Positions 1-8,544 of a DNA stretch of 64,000 bases are shown here, piece after piece. The notes under the pieces are model-generated. The model was not told the DNA's origin and searched no databases. It was given only the letters and a program-made list of their open reading frames with translations. How positions within the stretch are numbered: position 1 is the stretch's first letter; each line of letters opens with the position of its first letter. The position numbers and the translations under genes were made by a program. This stretch comes from G963665185 sp049723905 (GTDB taxonomy: Bacteria > Desulfobacterota > Desulfovibrionia > Desulfovibrionales > Desulfovibrionaceae). The stretch covers positions 62,001-126,000 of the forward strand of contig NZ_JBJKFD010000001.1 in the NCBI RefSeq assembly GCF_049723905.1. The letters are read 5' to 3'.

Positions 1-251
1 CTGCCAAGACCGAGGAAAAGCCTGCCGGAGAGGCAAAGCCGAAGAAGGCTCCTGCCAAGAAAACGGCTGCTGCCAAGAAGGAAGAGGCTCCTGCTGAAGA
101 AGCGGAAGCCAAACCCAAAAAGGCTCCTGCCAAGAAAAAGGCTGCTCCCAAAAAGGAAGAGGCTCCTGCTGAAGAAGCCGCTGCCACAGAAGAGGAATCT
201 GCAGAAGAGAAATCTGCAGAAGAAAAGCCTGCTGAAAAAACTGAAGAATAA
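1..251 (+). CDS. C-terminal tail of a Lys/Ala/Pro-rich protein (5' truncated)
   Basis: The frame is open from the left edge and ends in TAA at 249-251. The visible 82 residues are almost entirely Lys, Ala, Pro and Glu and are built from imperfect repeats such as KKAPAKK and KKEEAPAEEA, ending in acidic ESAEEKSAEEK-like blocks. Such low-complexity charged tails occur on ribosomal proteins, trigger factor, histone-like proteins and others, so the identity cannot be told from this piece. A terminator follows directly, so this is the last gene of its transcript. Confidence 0.6.
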   Translation, partial: AKTEEKPAGEAKPKKAPAKKTAAAKKEEAPAEEAEAKPKKAPAKKKAAPKKEEAPAEEAAATEEESAEEKSAEEKPAEKTEE

Positions 252-280
252 GCAGTTTTTTCAAATTACCTGTCTGTTCA

Positions 281-310
281 AGGGCGATCCGTTAGGGTCG
301 CCCTTTTTTT
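281..310 (+). terminator. Rho-independent terminator
   Basis: AGGGCGA (281-287) pairs with TCGCCCT (298-304) and is followed by a T tract to 310. It closes the transcript of the truncated gene at the left edge. Confidence 0.85.
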
Positions 311-352
311 GTACTATGAAAATAGATCCGTCCCATGTATTGTATTGGCATT

Positions 353-1264
353 ATGGATATTCGACGTCTTGAGGCGTTCAGCAAAGTGTATGAGCTTGGC
401 AGCTTTTCCAAAGCAGGTGAAGAGCTTTTTCTTTCACAGCCTACCATCAGCGCACATGTTTCCTCTCTTGAAGATGAGCTGGGCGTACGACTTTTTGACC
501 GGCTCGGCAGAACCATCGTGCCTACAAAGGCCGGAGATATCCTTTATCGCCATGCTTGCGAGGCGTTCAAGAGCCTTGAGAATGCACAGGCGGAAATTGG
601 TCTGTTGCAGAATTCCGTTGGTGGGGAATTGGTTGTGGGTGCGAGTACCATACCCGGCCATTATTTTCTTCCACAGGTCATTTCTGGTTTTCTGAATCAG
701 CATCCTGCTGTCAAAGCTATCCTTCGTATTGAAGACTCCGCAGAAATTGTTCGACTGGTCGCTTCCGGCGAGGTAGGACTTGGAGTTGTCGGGGCCGAGT
801 ATGCGTCGACAGGGCTGACGTATGAAAAGCTTTTTACCGACGATCTTGTGGCTATTGGGCCTGCCGGACGCCGTTGCGGCGGGTGGGATGATTGCAAGCA
901 AGTCATCGCCATGCCCTGGGTGGTGCGTGAGAAAGGGTCAGGCACTAGGGAGACCACTCTGCGCGCTCTGGAGCAGGGCGGATATCAGCCGCATACTTTT
1001 CATACTGCCATCACTGTTTGCAGTACGCATGCTGTTCTGGAGTGTGTCCGGTTGGGACTGGGAGTGAGTATTACTTCGCGGATGGCGGCCAAGAGCTATC
1101 TGGAGCGCGGGGAATTAGTCGAGCTTGATTTGCCCGGAGTTGCCCTGCAGCGCAGTATGTTCCTCGTATACCATGAAAAGATGCACAGGTTTCCGGTCAA
1201 CAGATTCTTTTTCGATCATATCCGGGCTGTGGCATTGGAAATTGAATCCCGTAAAAGCGCATAA
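353..1264 (+). CDS. LysR-family regulator, selenium-metabolism type
   Basis: A 303-residue LysR-type regulator. The N-terminal winged HTH is plain (AFSKVYELGSFSKAGEEL, then SQPTISAHVSSLEDELG), followed by the usual two-lobed effector domain (VGASTIPGHYFLPQVISGF onward). The ATG at 353 is chosen because the protein then begins MDIRRLEAF, as the family does; an in-frame ATG at 335 would add six residues, and neither has a good Shine-Dalgarno. The gene lies 6 bp upstream of selD. LysR proteins next to selD and the sel genes form a recognised selenium-associated subgroup, so a role in selenium-dependent gene control is likely; the effector is unknown. Confidence 0.85.
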   Translation: MDIRRLEAFSKVYELGSFSKAGEELFLSQPTISAHVSSLEDELGVRLFDRLGRTIVPTKAGDILYRHACEAFKSLENAQAEIGLLQNSVGGELVVGASTIPGHYFLPQVISGFLNQHPAVKAILRIEDSAEIVRLVASGEVGLGVVGAEYASTGLTYEKLFTDDLVAIGPAGRRCGGWDDCKQVIAMPWVVREKGSGTRETTLRALEQGGYQPHTFHTAITVCSTHAVLECVRLGLGVSITSRMAAKSYLERGELVELDLPGVALQRSMFLVYHEKMHRFPVNRFFFDHIRAVALEIESRKSA

Positions 1265-1270
1265 GGAACA

Positions 1271-2317
1271 ATGAAAAAATTTTCGCTGGTCTCCACTGTA
1301 AAAGCTGCTGGTTGAGCAGCCAAAATTGCTCCGGGGGACCTGGAGTCTGTTTTGGCGGGCCTTAACATGCCGCACGATTCACGCCTTCTGACAAGCCAAT
1401 CAACCAATGAGGACAGTGCCATTTTGACATTTCCTTCGGGGCAGGCGCTTGTTCAGACTGTGGACTTTTTTACGCCCATCGTAAACGATCCCGTATGGTT
1501 CGGTCGTATCGCCGCTGCCAATGCGCTTTCGGATGTGTACGCAATGGGGGGGGAGCCCTATTGCGCCATGAACATCGTCTGTTTTCCCATCAAGACCATG
1601 GACAAGTCCATTTTGCAGGGAATTTTACAAGGGGGGCTGGAAAAGATCACCGAGGCAGGCGCCGTGCTTGCCGGTGGCCATAGCGTGGAAGACGATGAGA
1701 TAAAATACGGCCTTGCCGTTACCGGGGTGGTGCCTCCGGACAGCTTTGCTTCCAACGACGGCCTGTGCCCCGGCGACATGCTGTTGCTGACCAAGCCTAT
1801 TGGCACAGGGGTTTTGGCGACAGCCCTGAAAGCCGACCTTCCCGAAGAGGACATCTACGAACGGCGTCTGTATGAAGTCGCCTCCCGCCTGAACAAGGGC
1901 GGCGGAAGAGCTGTGCGGGAGCTTGGGCTGCGAGGTGCCACGGATATAACCGGTTTCGGACTTGGAGGGCATCTGCTGGAAATGGCCAAGGCGTCCGGGG
2001 TCAGCGTGGACATCGTCGTCCGCGACGTACCATTGATCGACGGAGTGGTGGAACTTGCCACCATGGGAATGATTCCGGCGGGTAGTTTTGCCAACAAGAC
2101 GTTCTGTTCATCGGTTGTGAGTATTGCTCCAGGGCTGGACCCGCTTTTATGCGACCTGATGTTTGATGCCCAGACTTCCGGCGGAATGGTGATTGCCGTG
2201 CCCATAGAAAAGCTGGATCAGGCCATGGCCATTCTGGAAGAAGAGGGGGATTTGGCTGCCTGTATCGGCGCCGTGACAGCGCGCGACCAGCGGCCTGCCT
2301 TTCTCAATCTGGTGTAG
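1271..2317 (+). CDS. selD: Selenophosphate synthase containing selenocysteine (UGA at codon 15)
   Basis: Selenide, water dikinase makes selenophosphate from selenide and ATP for selenocysteine and selenouridine synthesis. The frame starts at ATG 1271 and reads through TGA at 1313-1315; downstream it is open for 321 further residues. Read as Sec, the N-terminus is KAAGUAAKIAPGDLESVL, which aligns with the family's G-C/U-x-x-K catalytic loop (Sec15, Lys18). Total length is 348 residues, normal for SelD. Ordinary ORF callers would start at TTG 1352 and lose the active site. A hairpin directly after the TGA looks like a bacterial SECIS. The gene is 6 bp after a LysR gene and its 3' end overlaps the convergent TetR gene by 14 bp. 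SelB and SelC must lie elsewhere. Confidence 0.93.
1313..1355 (+). promoter_or_regulatory. SECIS-like hairpin in selD
   Basis: After the in-frame TGA (1313-1315), CCAAAA (1320-1325) pairs with TTTTGG (1350-1355), and CTCC (1329-1332) pairs with GGAG (1342-1345) around a G-rich apical loop. Its position just 3' of the UGA fits a bacterial SelB-binding element. Confidence 0.75.
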
Positions 2318-2909
2318 TTTCCGCAAAGGGTGCCTGGGGAAGTAGCCGGGCTCTGATAAACATCCGGACTTCTTCTTCAAGTTCATCCATGGGCAGATGA
2401 TGGTAGAAGTGGAGTTTGCCCGCCCCTATCATCAGAGCGTAAATGCCATACGACGTCGACTTGGCATTGAGATCCTTAGTAAAATTTCCCTTTTCTACTC
2501 CCATTCTTATCCAATATTCGATGAGCCGGATGTATCTTCCGTGGAGTATTCTCAGATCTGCCTCCGGAAAAACATTCAGATCTAATGTGTCGAACGCGGT
2601 ATTTTTTAAGAGAAATGTCTGTCCTTCTGTATTGTTTTGTATGAAAGAGAAAAATATCTGTGCACATTTGTAAATGCATTCAAGAGGATCTTTTTCCCTG
2701 GATATTTCTGCAACTGTTTTTTTGTACAGTGCATGCATTACACGCCAGGTGACAATGAAAAGCAGGTTATCCTTGCTTTTGAAATAATAAATTATTGTTC
2801 CCGGAGACACCTCGGCCAACGAGGCAACTTCGCTTATGGGGGTGGTCTCGAATCCCTTCTGTGCAAAAAGTTTTTGCGCAGCATTAAGTATTCTATCGAC
2901 CTTGTGCAT
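2304..2909 (-). CDS. TetR-family regulator (paralogue A)
   Basis: A 201-residue TetR-type repressor. Residues 5-50 form the HTH (ILNAAQKLFAQKGFETTPISEVASLAEVSPGTIIYYF), followed by an all-helical ligand domain. It shares unusual stretches with the TetR gene at 6141-6764: GTIIYxFKxKxNLLFIV and NTxFDTLDxxxFPxADLxxLHxRY, so the two are recent paralogues flanking an MCP-CheW pair. The gene is convergent with selD and overlaps its end by 14 bp. A terminator lies between it and the upstream cheW-like gene, so it has its own promoter. Ligand and targets are not evident. Confidence 0.85.
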   Translation of the reverse strand: MHKVDRILNAAQKLFAQKGFETTPISEVASLAEVSPGTIIYYFKSKDNLLFIVTWRVMHALYKKTVAEISREKDPLECIYKCAQIFFSFIQNNTEGQTFLLKNTAFDTLDLNVFPEADLRILHGRYIRLIEYWIRMGVEKGNFTKDLNAKSTSYGIYALMIGAGKLHFYHHLPMDELEEEVRMFIRARLLPQAPFAETTPD

Positions 2910-2931
2910 TCAGCAATCCCATTTTTGGAAG

Positions 2932-2968
2932 AAAAAAAAGATAGGGCCGCTGAACGCAACGACCCTAT
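2932..2968 (-). terminator. Terminator of the MCP-cheW transcript
   Basis: On the minus strand ATAGGGTCG pairs with CGGCCCTAT (one G-U pair) and is followed by eight T. It sits just after the cheW-like stop codon. Confidence 0.8.
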
Positions 2969-3024
2969 ATAAATATCTCTGACGTCTCGTTCTGTTGAGC
3001 CGTAAGTTTTCACCTTGCAAGGTA

Positions 3025-3591
3025 TCAAGCCTCAGCTTGCAGCTCTTCCTGAGTGGGGACAGTTTCCTGGGCTGGTGCCGAAGGTTTGTCTTCTGCAGCC
3101 AAGCTGGACATATCCCCCAAGCATTTGGTCATGGAGAGTTCTTCTGCTGAGAAAATGCGGTTGATGTCGAGGAGCATTACAAAGTCGTCGTCCATCTTGG
3201 CCATGCCCTGGATGAAGTTGATATCCACACTTGCGCCCATGCGCGGGGCAGGGTCGATGGATTCCGGCGAAATCTCCATAACCTCGCGCACGGAGTCGGC
3301 CAATGCGCCAAGAATGGTCATTTCGTCTTCCAGAGCCACCTCTACGATGATTATGCAGGTGTTCACCGTGTCTTCGGCTGCTTCCATGCCGAACTTCAGG
3401 CGCATGTCCACAACGGGCACGGCATGCCCCCGCAGGTTGATGACGCCGCGCATGAAATGGGGCGTTCTGGGAATGCGCGTAATGCTGGCAAGTTCCAGAA
3501 CTTCGCGCACGGTGGCTATATCCAGGGCAAAAACTTCTTTGCCCAGGGTGAACGTGAGGAATTGGTTGGTTTCGATGGATTTTGCTCCCAT
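3025..3591 (-). CDS. CheW-type chemotaxis coupling protein
   Basis: A 188-residue CheW-domain protein that would link a chemoreceptor to CheA at the inner membrane. The CheW fold is visible from QFLTFTLGKEVFALDIATVREVLE through RGVINLRGHAVPVVDMRLKFGM to the final sheet region VMLLDINRIF. The C-terminus adds an Ala/Pro/Glu-rich tail of about 30 residues. The start at 3591 is preferred over 3612 because AAGGAG lies seven bases before it. It is downstream of, and in the same direction as, the MCP gene (84 bp gap holding a perfect hairpin), so it probably serves that receptor. Confidence 0.92.
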   Translation of the reverse strand: MGAKSIETNQFLTFTLGKEVFALDIATVREVLELASITRIPRTPHFMRGVINLRGHAVPVVDMRLKFGMEAAEDTVNTCIIIVEVALEDEMTILGALADSVREVMEISPESIDPAPRMGASVDINFIQGMAKMDDDFVMLLDINRIFSAEELSMTKCLGDMSSLAAEDKPSAPAQETVPTQEELQAEA

Positions 3592-3643
3592 GGCTTTCTC
3601 CTTGGCCCGCATAAAGGACCGTCTTACCGCAGAACGATAATCG

Positions 3644-3673
3644 TATCTGGCGGGCCGTCAGGCCCGCCAGATA
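3644..3673 (-). other. Perfect 13-bp stem-loop between MCP and cheW
   Basis: TATCTGGCGGGCC (3644-3656) and its exact complement (3661-3673) flank a four-base loop. It starts 3 bp after the MCP stop codon and has no T tract in the direction of transcription. It looks more like an mRNA-stabilising or partial-attenuation hairpin than a full terminator. Confidence 0.7.
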
Positions 3674-3675
3674 CT

Positions 3676-5667
3676 CTAGAATCGTTCGAATTCCGAATCC
3701 ATATCGTCTTGGTCCATGTCCAGGGCCAGCTTCACGCCACCTTGTTCCGTCTTGGGAGCATGGGCGGGCTTGCTGCCGGGGGCCTTGGGCTGGGGGCGTT
3801 GCGGAGCGGGTAGATCCCTGTGCCGCATCTTGTGTTGCTGCCCCATGTCTATCCGGAAGAAGGCGATGGTCGCCTGCAATTGTTCTGCCTGGGACGAGAG
3901 CTCTTCTGCCGTGGAGGCCATTTGCTCGGAAGCGGAAGCGTTCTGCTGAACCACCTGGTCGAGTTGCTGAATGGCCTTGTTGATCTGGGAAGCGCCTGTG
4001 TTCTGCTCGTTGCTGGCGGCGGCAATTTCCTGCACCAGCTCGGCGGTGCGTCGGATGTCCGGAACCATCTTGTTGAGCATCTCCCCTGCGGTTTCGGCAA
4101 CAGCCACGCTGGAGGTTGAAAGCTCGCTGATTTCCGAGGCCGCGTTTCCGCTGCGTTCCGCCAGCTTGCGGACTTCGGCTGCCACAACGGCAAAGCCCTT
4201 GCCGTGTTCGCCAGCCCGCGCCGCCTCAATGGCGGCGTTCAGGGCCAGTAGGTTGGTCTGTCTGGCAATCTCTTCAATAATGGTGATCTTGTCGGCAATA
4301 TCCTTCATTGCCGTAACGGTCTCGCTTACTGCCTTTCCGCCACCCTCGGCATCCTTTGCGGATTGGATGGCGATACGTTCTGTCTGCTGGGCGTTGTCGG
4401 CATTCTGTCGGATATTGGCGGCCATTTCTTCCATGCTGGAGGATATTTCCTCCACACTCGCGGCCTGTTCCGTGGCTCCTTGGGAAAGGCTTTCCGAAGA
4501 GGCGCTGAGTTCTTCGCTGCCGGAGGCGACGTTTTCTCCCGCGCTGGACACTTCCCCGACGATTTCCCGAAGCTTGTTGACCATTTCCCGGAGTGCGTTG
4601 GCAAGTTTGCCTATTTCATCACGCTGGTGCACGGCGATATCCGCGCTGAGGTCTCCCTTGGCAACGTCTTCGGCAAAGTTGACGCCGAGCAGGAGAGGAC
4701 GGGTTATGGCTCTGGTGATAAGTAAGGCGAATAAGAGGCCGATGACCAATGCCACGGCAGCACTGACAACCATGAAGGTGACGCTGGACGACATCTCTTG
4801 TGCCATTTTGGCTTCCTGGTCGATACGGGCAACTTCACAAACCTTTTGTGCATTGCGGGCGGCTGAAAGCATGTGCTCGTTTGCTGCATGTTCATCCCTG
4901 ATAAGCTGGGCATAATTTTGGAAACTTTTCCAGTATGTCGTAATAGAAGAGATAACCCCGTCGATCTGGTCGACATTGAGCTTGAACTTGAAGCGCGATT
5001 TCAAATCGTTGGATTGTTCCAGGATGGTTTCCACGCTTTTTTTGACCTTGGCCAAATAGGCTTCATCCTTTGAAATGATGAGTTCTTTCTCGTTTTTGCG
5101 GGCATCGAGAAAAAGTTTCACCAGCCGGTTGGCGTCATCAGCCTTTCTCAGTTTGTCGTCTACGAGTACATCTGTTGCTTTTCCCGAGGCGCGCAACTCG
5201 GTAAGTTGTTTCTTTTGGTCTGCCCGAATTCCTTCGGCCATCCTGAGCGCGTCGCCTGCCTCCGCACGCATTGTCTTCATGAGCTCTCGGCTCTTCTGTT
5301 CCATGCTTACGACATTCTTGAAGGCCTTCTCATATTCGTCCACGGATGCCAAAACCTGGTCCATCTGGTCTTTGTTGAGCTGGTCGGTGAAAAGTTCCTT
5401 GGTTGCCAGTGCCTGCTTGCGAATATCGGCAACCCTGGCAAAGGCAGCATCGGCGTACGACTGCTCGCCGCGCATTATGAAATTCTTTTCCTGTTGCCGG
5501 GCCTGCAGAATGATTTTGACCATCCTGCTGACGTCATCCGCCTTAACAACGCGCTCCGAAGCGTCGTTTATCCCCTTGACTCCAATGAGGGCGACCATGG
5601 CGGTCAGCGCTAGAACAATACCGAATCCCAATCCCAGCTTAATACCCAACCTCATGTTTTTAAACAT
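3676..5667 (-). CDS. Methyl-accepting chemotaxis protein (HBM-like sensor)
   Basis: A 663-residue chemoreceptor. An N-terminal membrane segment (LGIKLGLGFGIVLALTAMVALIGV) leads into a long helical periplasmic domain with two similar halves (AMVxIILQARQQEKNFIM and ANRLVKLFLDARKNEKELII), as in the helical bimodular (HBM) class. TM2, a HAMP domain and the signalling hairpin follow, with the conserved tip IARQTNLLALNAAIEAARAGEHGKGFAVVAAEVRKLAERS. The protein ends EFERF, which fits the [W/F]xxF pattern of C-terminal CheR/CheB tethers such as NWETF. The ATG at 5667 is chosen because GGAGG precedes it and the membrane segment follows at once. It is upstream of the cheW-like gene. Confidence 0.93.
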   Translation of the reverse strand: MFKNMRLGIKLGLGFGIVLALTAMVALIGVKGINDASERVVKADDVSRMVKIILQARQQEKNFIMRGEQSYADAAFARVADIRKQALATKELFTDQLNKDQMDQVLASVDEYEKAFKNVVSMEQKSRELMKTMRAEAGDALRMAEGIRADQKKQLTELRASGKATDVLVDDKLRKADDANRLVKLFLDARKNEKELIISKDEAYLAKVKKSVETILEQSNDLKSRFKFKLNVDQIDGVISSITTYWKSFQNYAQLIRDEHAANEHMLSAARNAQKVCEVARIDQEAKMAQEMSSSVTFMVVSAAVALVIGLLFALLITRAITRPLLLGVNFAEDVAKGDLSADIAVHQRDEIGKLANALREMVNKLREIVGEVSSAGENVASGSEELSASSESLSQGATEQAASVEEISSSMEEMAANIRQNADNAQQTERIAIQSAKDAEGGGKAVSETVTAMKDIADKITIIEEIARQTNLLALNAAIEAARAGEHGKGFAVVAAEVRKLAERSGNAASEISELSTSSVAVAETAGEMLNKMVPDIRRTAELVQEIAAASNEQNTGASQINKAIQQLDQVVQQNASASEQMASTAEELSSQAEQLQATIAFFRIDMGQQHKMRHRDLPAPQRPQPKAPGSKPAHAPKTEQGGVKLALDMDQDDMDSEFERF

Positions 5668-6140
5668 GTCTCCTCCCTCCTCTGGGGTCGTTACGGGGCG
5701 TCCGCAGTTTGCTGCGGGTTTCTTGAATTGTTGTTGCCAGCGTCTTTCCGTGCCTGTGGCTACGGAAAGCAGGCAGATGCGCATACGCCGTCTTTCCAGG
5801 TGCCGAGATGGAAAGACGGCACTGAATGAGTATTCAATTAATAGTAACTTCCCTACACATTTTTAGTCAAGGAAACATGAATAAAAAACATATAATTTAT
5901 GTGGAATTTCTATCGCTTATAGCTTAGAAAAAATGATTTTTACTTTTTTGTTGTGTAAATACAGCTGGTTATTTGTCGTGCACATGGGTGAGGTGATCGA
6001 AATAATATTCAGCAAGAAAATGAGGATATTGGAAGGATCTTCCAACTGAACCGCGGCGCAAGACCTCATGGGCCTCCTGCCCAAATCTTGGTCAGGAAAC
6101 GTCATACACCGTAGCTACGCACGAACAGCGGCGATGAGAC
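5668..6140. other. AT-rich intergenic region upstream of the MCP
   Basis: 473 bp with no credible gene; a 62-codon minus-strand frame (5917-6105) lacks any recognisable feature. The DNA is much more AT-rich than its surroundings and presumably holds the MCP promoter. One operator-like dyad is present: TTGGAAG (6029-6035) and CTTCCAA (6039-6045) separated by three bases. It could be bound by one of the flanking TetR proteins, but this is a guess. Confidence 0.5.
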
Positions 6141-6764
6141 TTACATGCAGTTGGCCGAAAGAGGGATTTCCAGATGGGGGCGGGCTATTGGGGAAGACGA
6201 GAGGCGGGCCTGTGTAAAGCGCTGGGCTTCTTTTTCCAATATTTCCAACGAATGGCCAAAGTACTCGTGCAAACGGGCCGAACCACAGAGGTAGGAGACA
6301 ATGGCTGCTGTCACTTCCTCAGGAACGGCATCAGCTATGGACCCGTCTTTCAGACCTCGGGAAACAGCTTCCTCCAGAAGCATGCGATACCGCTTGTGCA
6401 GCATCTTCAGATCGGCATTGGGAAAGGCTCTGGTATCCAGGGTATCGAAAACCGTGTTGCGGAGCAACATTCGGTAGGCGGCTTGATTTTCCCGCAAAAA
6501 ATGGAAAAAAGCAGCTACGAATGCGGTCACGGTTTCCATACCGTTTGTACTGGTAGGGAGTTTTGAAGCAGTTTTCTTATATAAGGAGTTCAATACATTC
6601 CATGCTACAATAAAAAGAAGATTTTCTTTATTCTTGAAATGGTAGATGATTGTACCGCCAGCAACTCCGGCTTCTTTCGCGATGTCGTTTACGGTAGTAT
6701 TTTCATAACCATTCTGGGAGAACATACGTTGCGCAGTAGTAACAATTGCTTTTATTTTATCCAT
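6141..6764 (-). CDS. TetR-family regulator (paralogue B)
   Basis: A 207-residue TetR repressor with the HTH at residues 5-50 (IVTTAQRMFSQNGYENTTVNDIAKEAGVAGGTIIYHF) and a helical C-terminal domain. It is clearly paralogous to the TetR gene at 2304-2909, sharing the linker motif and the NTVFDTLD segment. Two adjacent ATGs (6767 and 6764) are possible; AAGGA lies six bases before the second. It lies downstream of the malic enzyme gene in the same direction, but a terminator separates them. Confidence 0.85.
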   Translation of the reverse strand: MDKIKAIVTTAQRMFSQNGYENTTVNDIAKEAGVAGGTIIYHFKNKENLLFIVAWNVLNSLYKKTASKLPTSTNGMETVTAFVAAFFHFLRENQAAYRMLLRNTVFDTLDTRAFPNADLKMLHKRYRMLLEEAVSRGLKDGSIADAVPEEVTAAIVSYLCGSARLHEYFGHSLEILEKEAQRFTQARLSSSPIARPHLEIPLSANCM

Positions 6765-6876
6765 CATGGGTCCTTGAAACGGTAACTGTAATTTGAGATG
6801 CAGCTTGTATTTCATTAAAGGATATCAATACTGCTGCTAAAGTACAACCTGTATTGAACTGGATTCCAGCAATTGA

Positions 6877-6910
6877 CAAAAAACGCCGGAACTCATGGGA
6901 GATCCGGCGT
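6877..6910 (-). terminator. Terminator of the malic enzyme gene
   Basis: On the minus strand ACGCCGGA pairs with TCCGGCGT across a 12-base loop and is followed by a run of six or seven T. It lies about 75 bp beyond the malic enzyme stop. Confidence 0.85.
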
Positions 6911-6985
6911 TTCTTACTTAAAATAGAGAATGTTACAAACCAGCTGCTGTATTACGGGAAAACAGGCTGTATCTTTTCGAAAAGG

Positions 6986-8305
6986 CTAGAACTGCTGGTC
7001 ATAGCTTCCGATGTATGCGGTAACCCTTTCCTGGGAGTCTTCCAAACGTTTGCGCAACTGCTTTTTGTAGTCGTCAATGTCCACAGTGTTCCGCGCCACA
7101 CCGCTGTCCATTGCAGCCTGGGCAACAGCACCGGAAACAAACTCGATCAGGCGCCTGTCCAGAGGCGTGGGGATGACGTAGTCCACGCCGTACTCCATGG
7201 AATCCACACCATATGCGTCCAGAACATACTGCGGCACCTGTTCCTTGGCCAACGCAGCAAGGGCGTGGGAGGCCGCAACCTTCATTTCTTCGTTGATGCA
7301 CGTGGCGTTTACATCCAAAGCACCGCGGAAGATGTAGGGGAAGCCGAGTACGTTGTTGATCTGGTTGGGGTAGTCGGAACGGCCTGTGCCCATAATGGCG
7401 TCGGGACGCACGGCCTTGACTTCGTCGTAGGAAATTTCCGGTACCGGATTGGCGCAGGCAAAGATTATGGGGTTGGAGCCCATGCTCTTGACCATATCCT
7501 GCGTTACCATGCCTGCCACGGAAAGGCCAAGGAAGCAGTCTGCGCCCTTCATGGCCTCGGCCAGGGAGGCGTAGGCCTTTTCCTGGGCAAAGTAGCGTTT
7601 CTGTTCGTTGAGGTCTGTACGTCCCTGATGGATGTGGCCGCGTGAATCGAACATGGAAATGTTCTCACGGCGTACACCCAGATTCTCGTAAAATTTGCTG
7701 CAGGATGTGGCCGCGGCCCCTGCGCCGCTGACCACCAGGCGGATGTCCTCGGCTTTTTTGCCGGAAATTTCCAGGGCGTTGATCAAACCGGCGCCGGAAA
7801 TGATGGCGGTTCCGTGCTGATCGTCGTGGAAGACCGGGATGTTCATCTCCTTTTTGAGCTTTTCTTCAATGTAAAAGCACTCGGGAGCCTTGATGTCTTC
7901 CAGGTTGATGCCGCCAAAGGTCGGTTCCATGGCCTTGACGATCTTGCACAGTTCGTCCGGGTCGGTAACGTCCAGGTTGATGTCGAAGACATTCACGTCC
8001 GCGAACACCTTGAACAGTACGCCTTTGCCTTCCATAACGGGCTTGCCGGCCGTCGGGCCGATGTTGCCCAGGCCGAGTACGGCGGTTCCGTTGGAAACCA
8101 CGGCCACCAGGTTGCCACGGCCGGTGTAGTCGTAGGACAGGGCCGCATCCGCCTGAATGGCTTTGCATGCTTCGGCCACGCCGGGGCTGTAGGCCATGGA
8201 AAGATGCTTCTGGGTTGCGCAGGGTTTGATGGGAACAACTTCTATTTTACCTTTCCCGGGCTTCGAATGGTAATCCAGTGCTTCTTGGGGAGTGAACAGG
8301 GCCAT
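6986..8305 (-). CDS. Malic enzyme (short, single-domain bacterial form)
   Basis: Oxidatively decarboxylates malate to pyruvate with reduction of NAD(P)+, linking C4 acids to pyruvate in the cytosol. The 439-residue protein has the catalytic stretch LSMAYSPGVAEAC near the N-terminus, PVFHDDQHGTAII in the middle and the dinucleotide fold LVVSGAGAAATSC. It lacks the C-terminal phosphotransacetylase-like domain of the long MaeB form. The ATG at 8305 is preferred: GGAGG stands eight bases before it, whereas the upstream ATG at 8320 overlaps that site. It is monocistronic, closed by a terminator. Cofactor preference cannot be read from the sequence. Confidence 0.93.
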   Translation of the reverse strand: MALFTPQEALDYHSKPGKGKIEVVPIKPCATQKHLSMAYSPGVAEACKAIQADAALSYDYTGRGNLVAVVSNGTAVLGLGNIGPTAGKPVMEGKGVLFKVFADVNVFDINLDVTDPDELCKIVKAMEPTFGGINLEDIKAPECFYIEEKLKKEMNIPVFHDDQHGTAIISGAGLINALEISGKKAEDIRLVVSGAGAAATSCSKFYENLGVRRENISMFDSRGHIHQGRTDLNEQKRYFAQEKAYASLAEAMKGADCFLGLSVAGMVTQDMVKSMGSNPIIFACANPVPEISYDEVKAVRPDAIMGTGRSDYPNQINNVLGFPYIFRGALDVNATCINEEMKVAASHALAALAKEQVPQYVLDAYGVDSMEYGVDYVIPTPLDRRLIEFVSGAVAQAAMDSGVARNTVDIDDYKKQLRKRLEDSQERVTAYIGSYDQQF

Positions 8306-8544
8306 GTGAGCAACCTCCATAGGTGTGAATGGAACAATATGAAGAATGTAGTGCAGTCGACTTCAGGCCGCACCGGCCTCAGGAAATAGAAGGGCAAACT
8401 CTAGCCGAGGGTTTCGGCGAATGCAAGGCGTCAAGGCCCTTGGAGCTTTCCCTTAGTTCGTATACAGTTGGCCGGTAAGGCATGTGCCGCCAGTGCAGAC
8501 ACTATGGATGTATTTGGAATTGTATGCCGTAGCAGGAGGTTGCA

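Noticed and set aside
1352..2317. TTG-started short selD
   Set aside because: This start would remove the catalytic Sec and Lys. The UGA-containing frame from 1271 restores a full-length SelD.
5917..6105. 62-codon minus-strand frame upstream of the MCP
   Set aside because: AT-rich tail of hydrophobic residues with no start signal; more likely promoter DNA.
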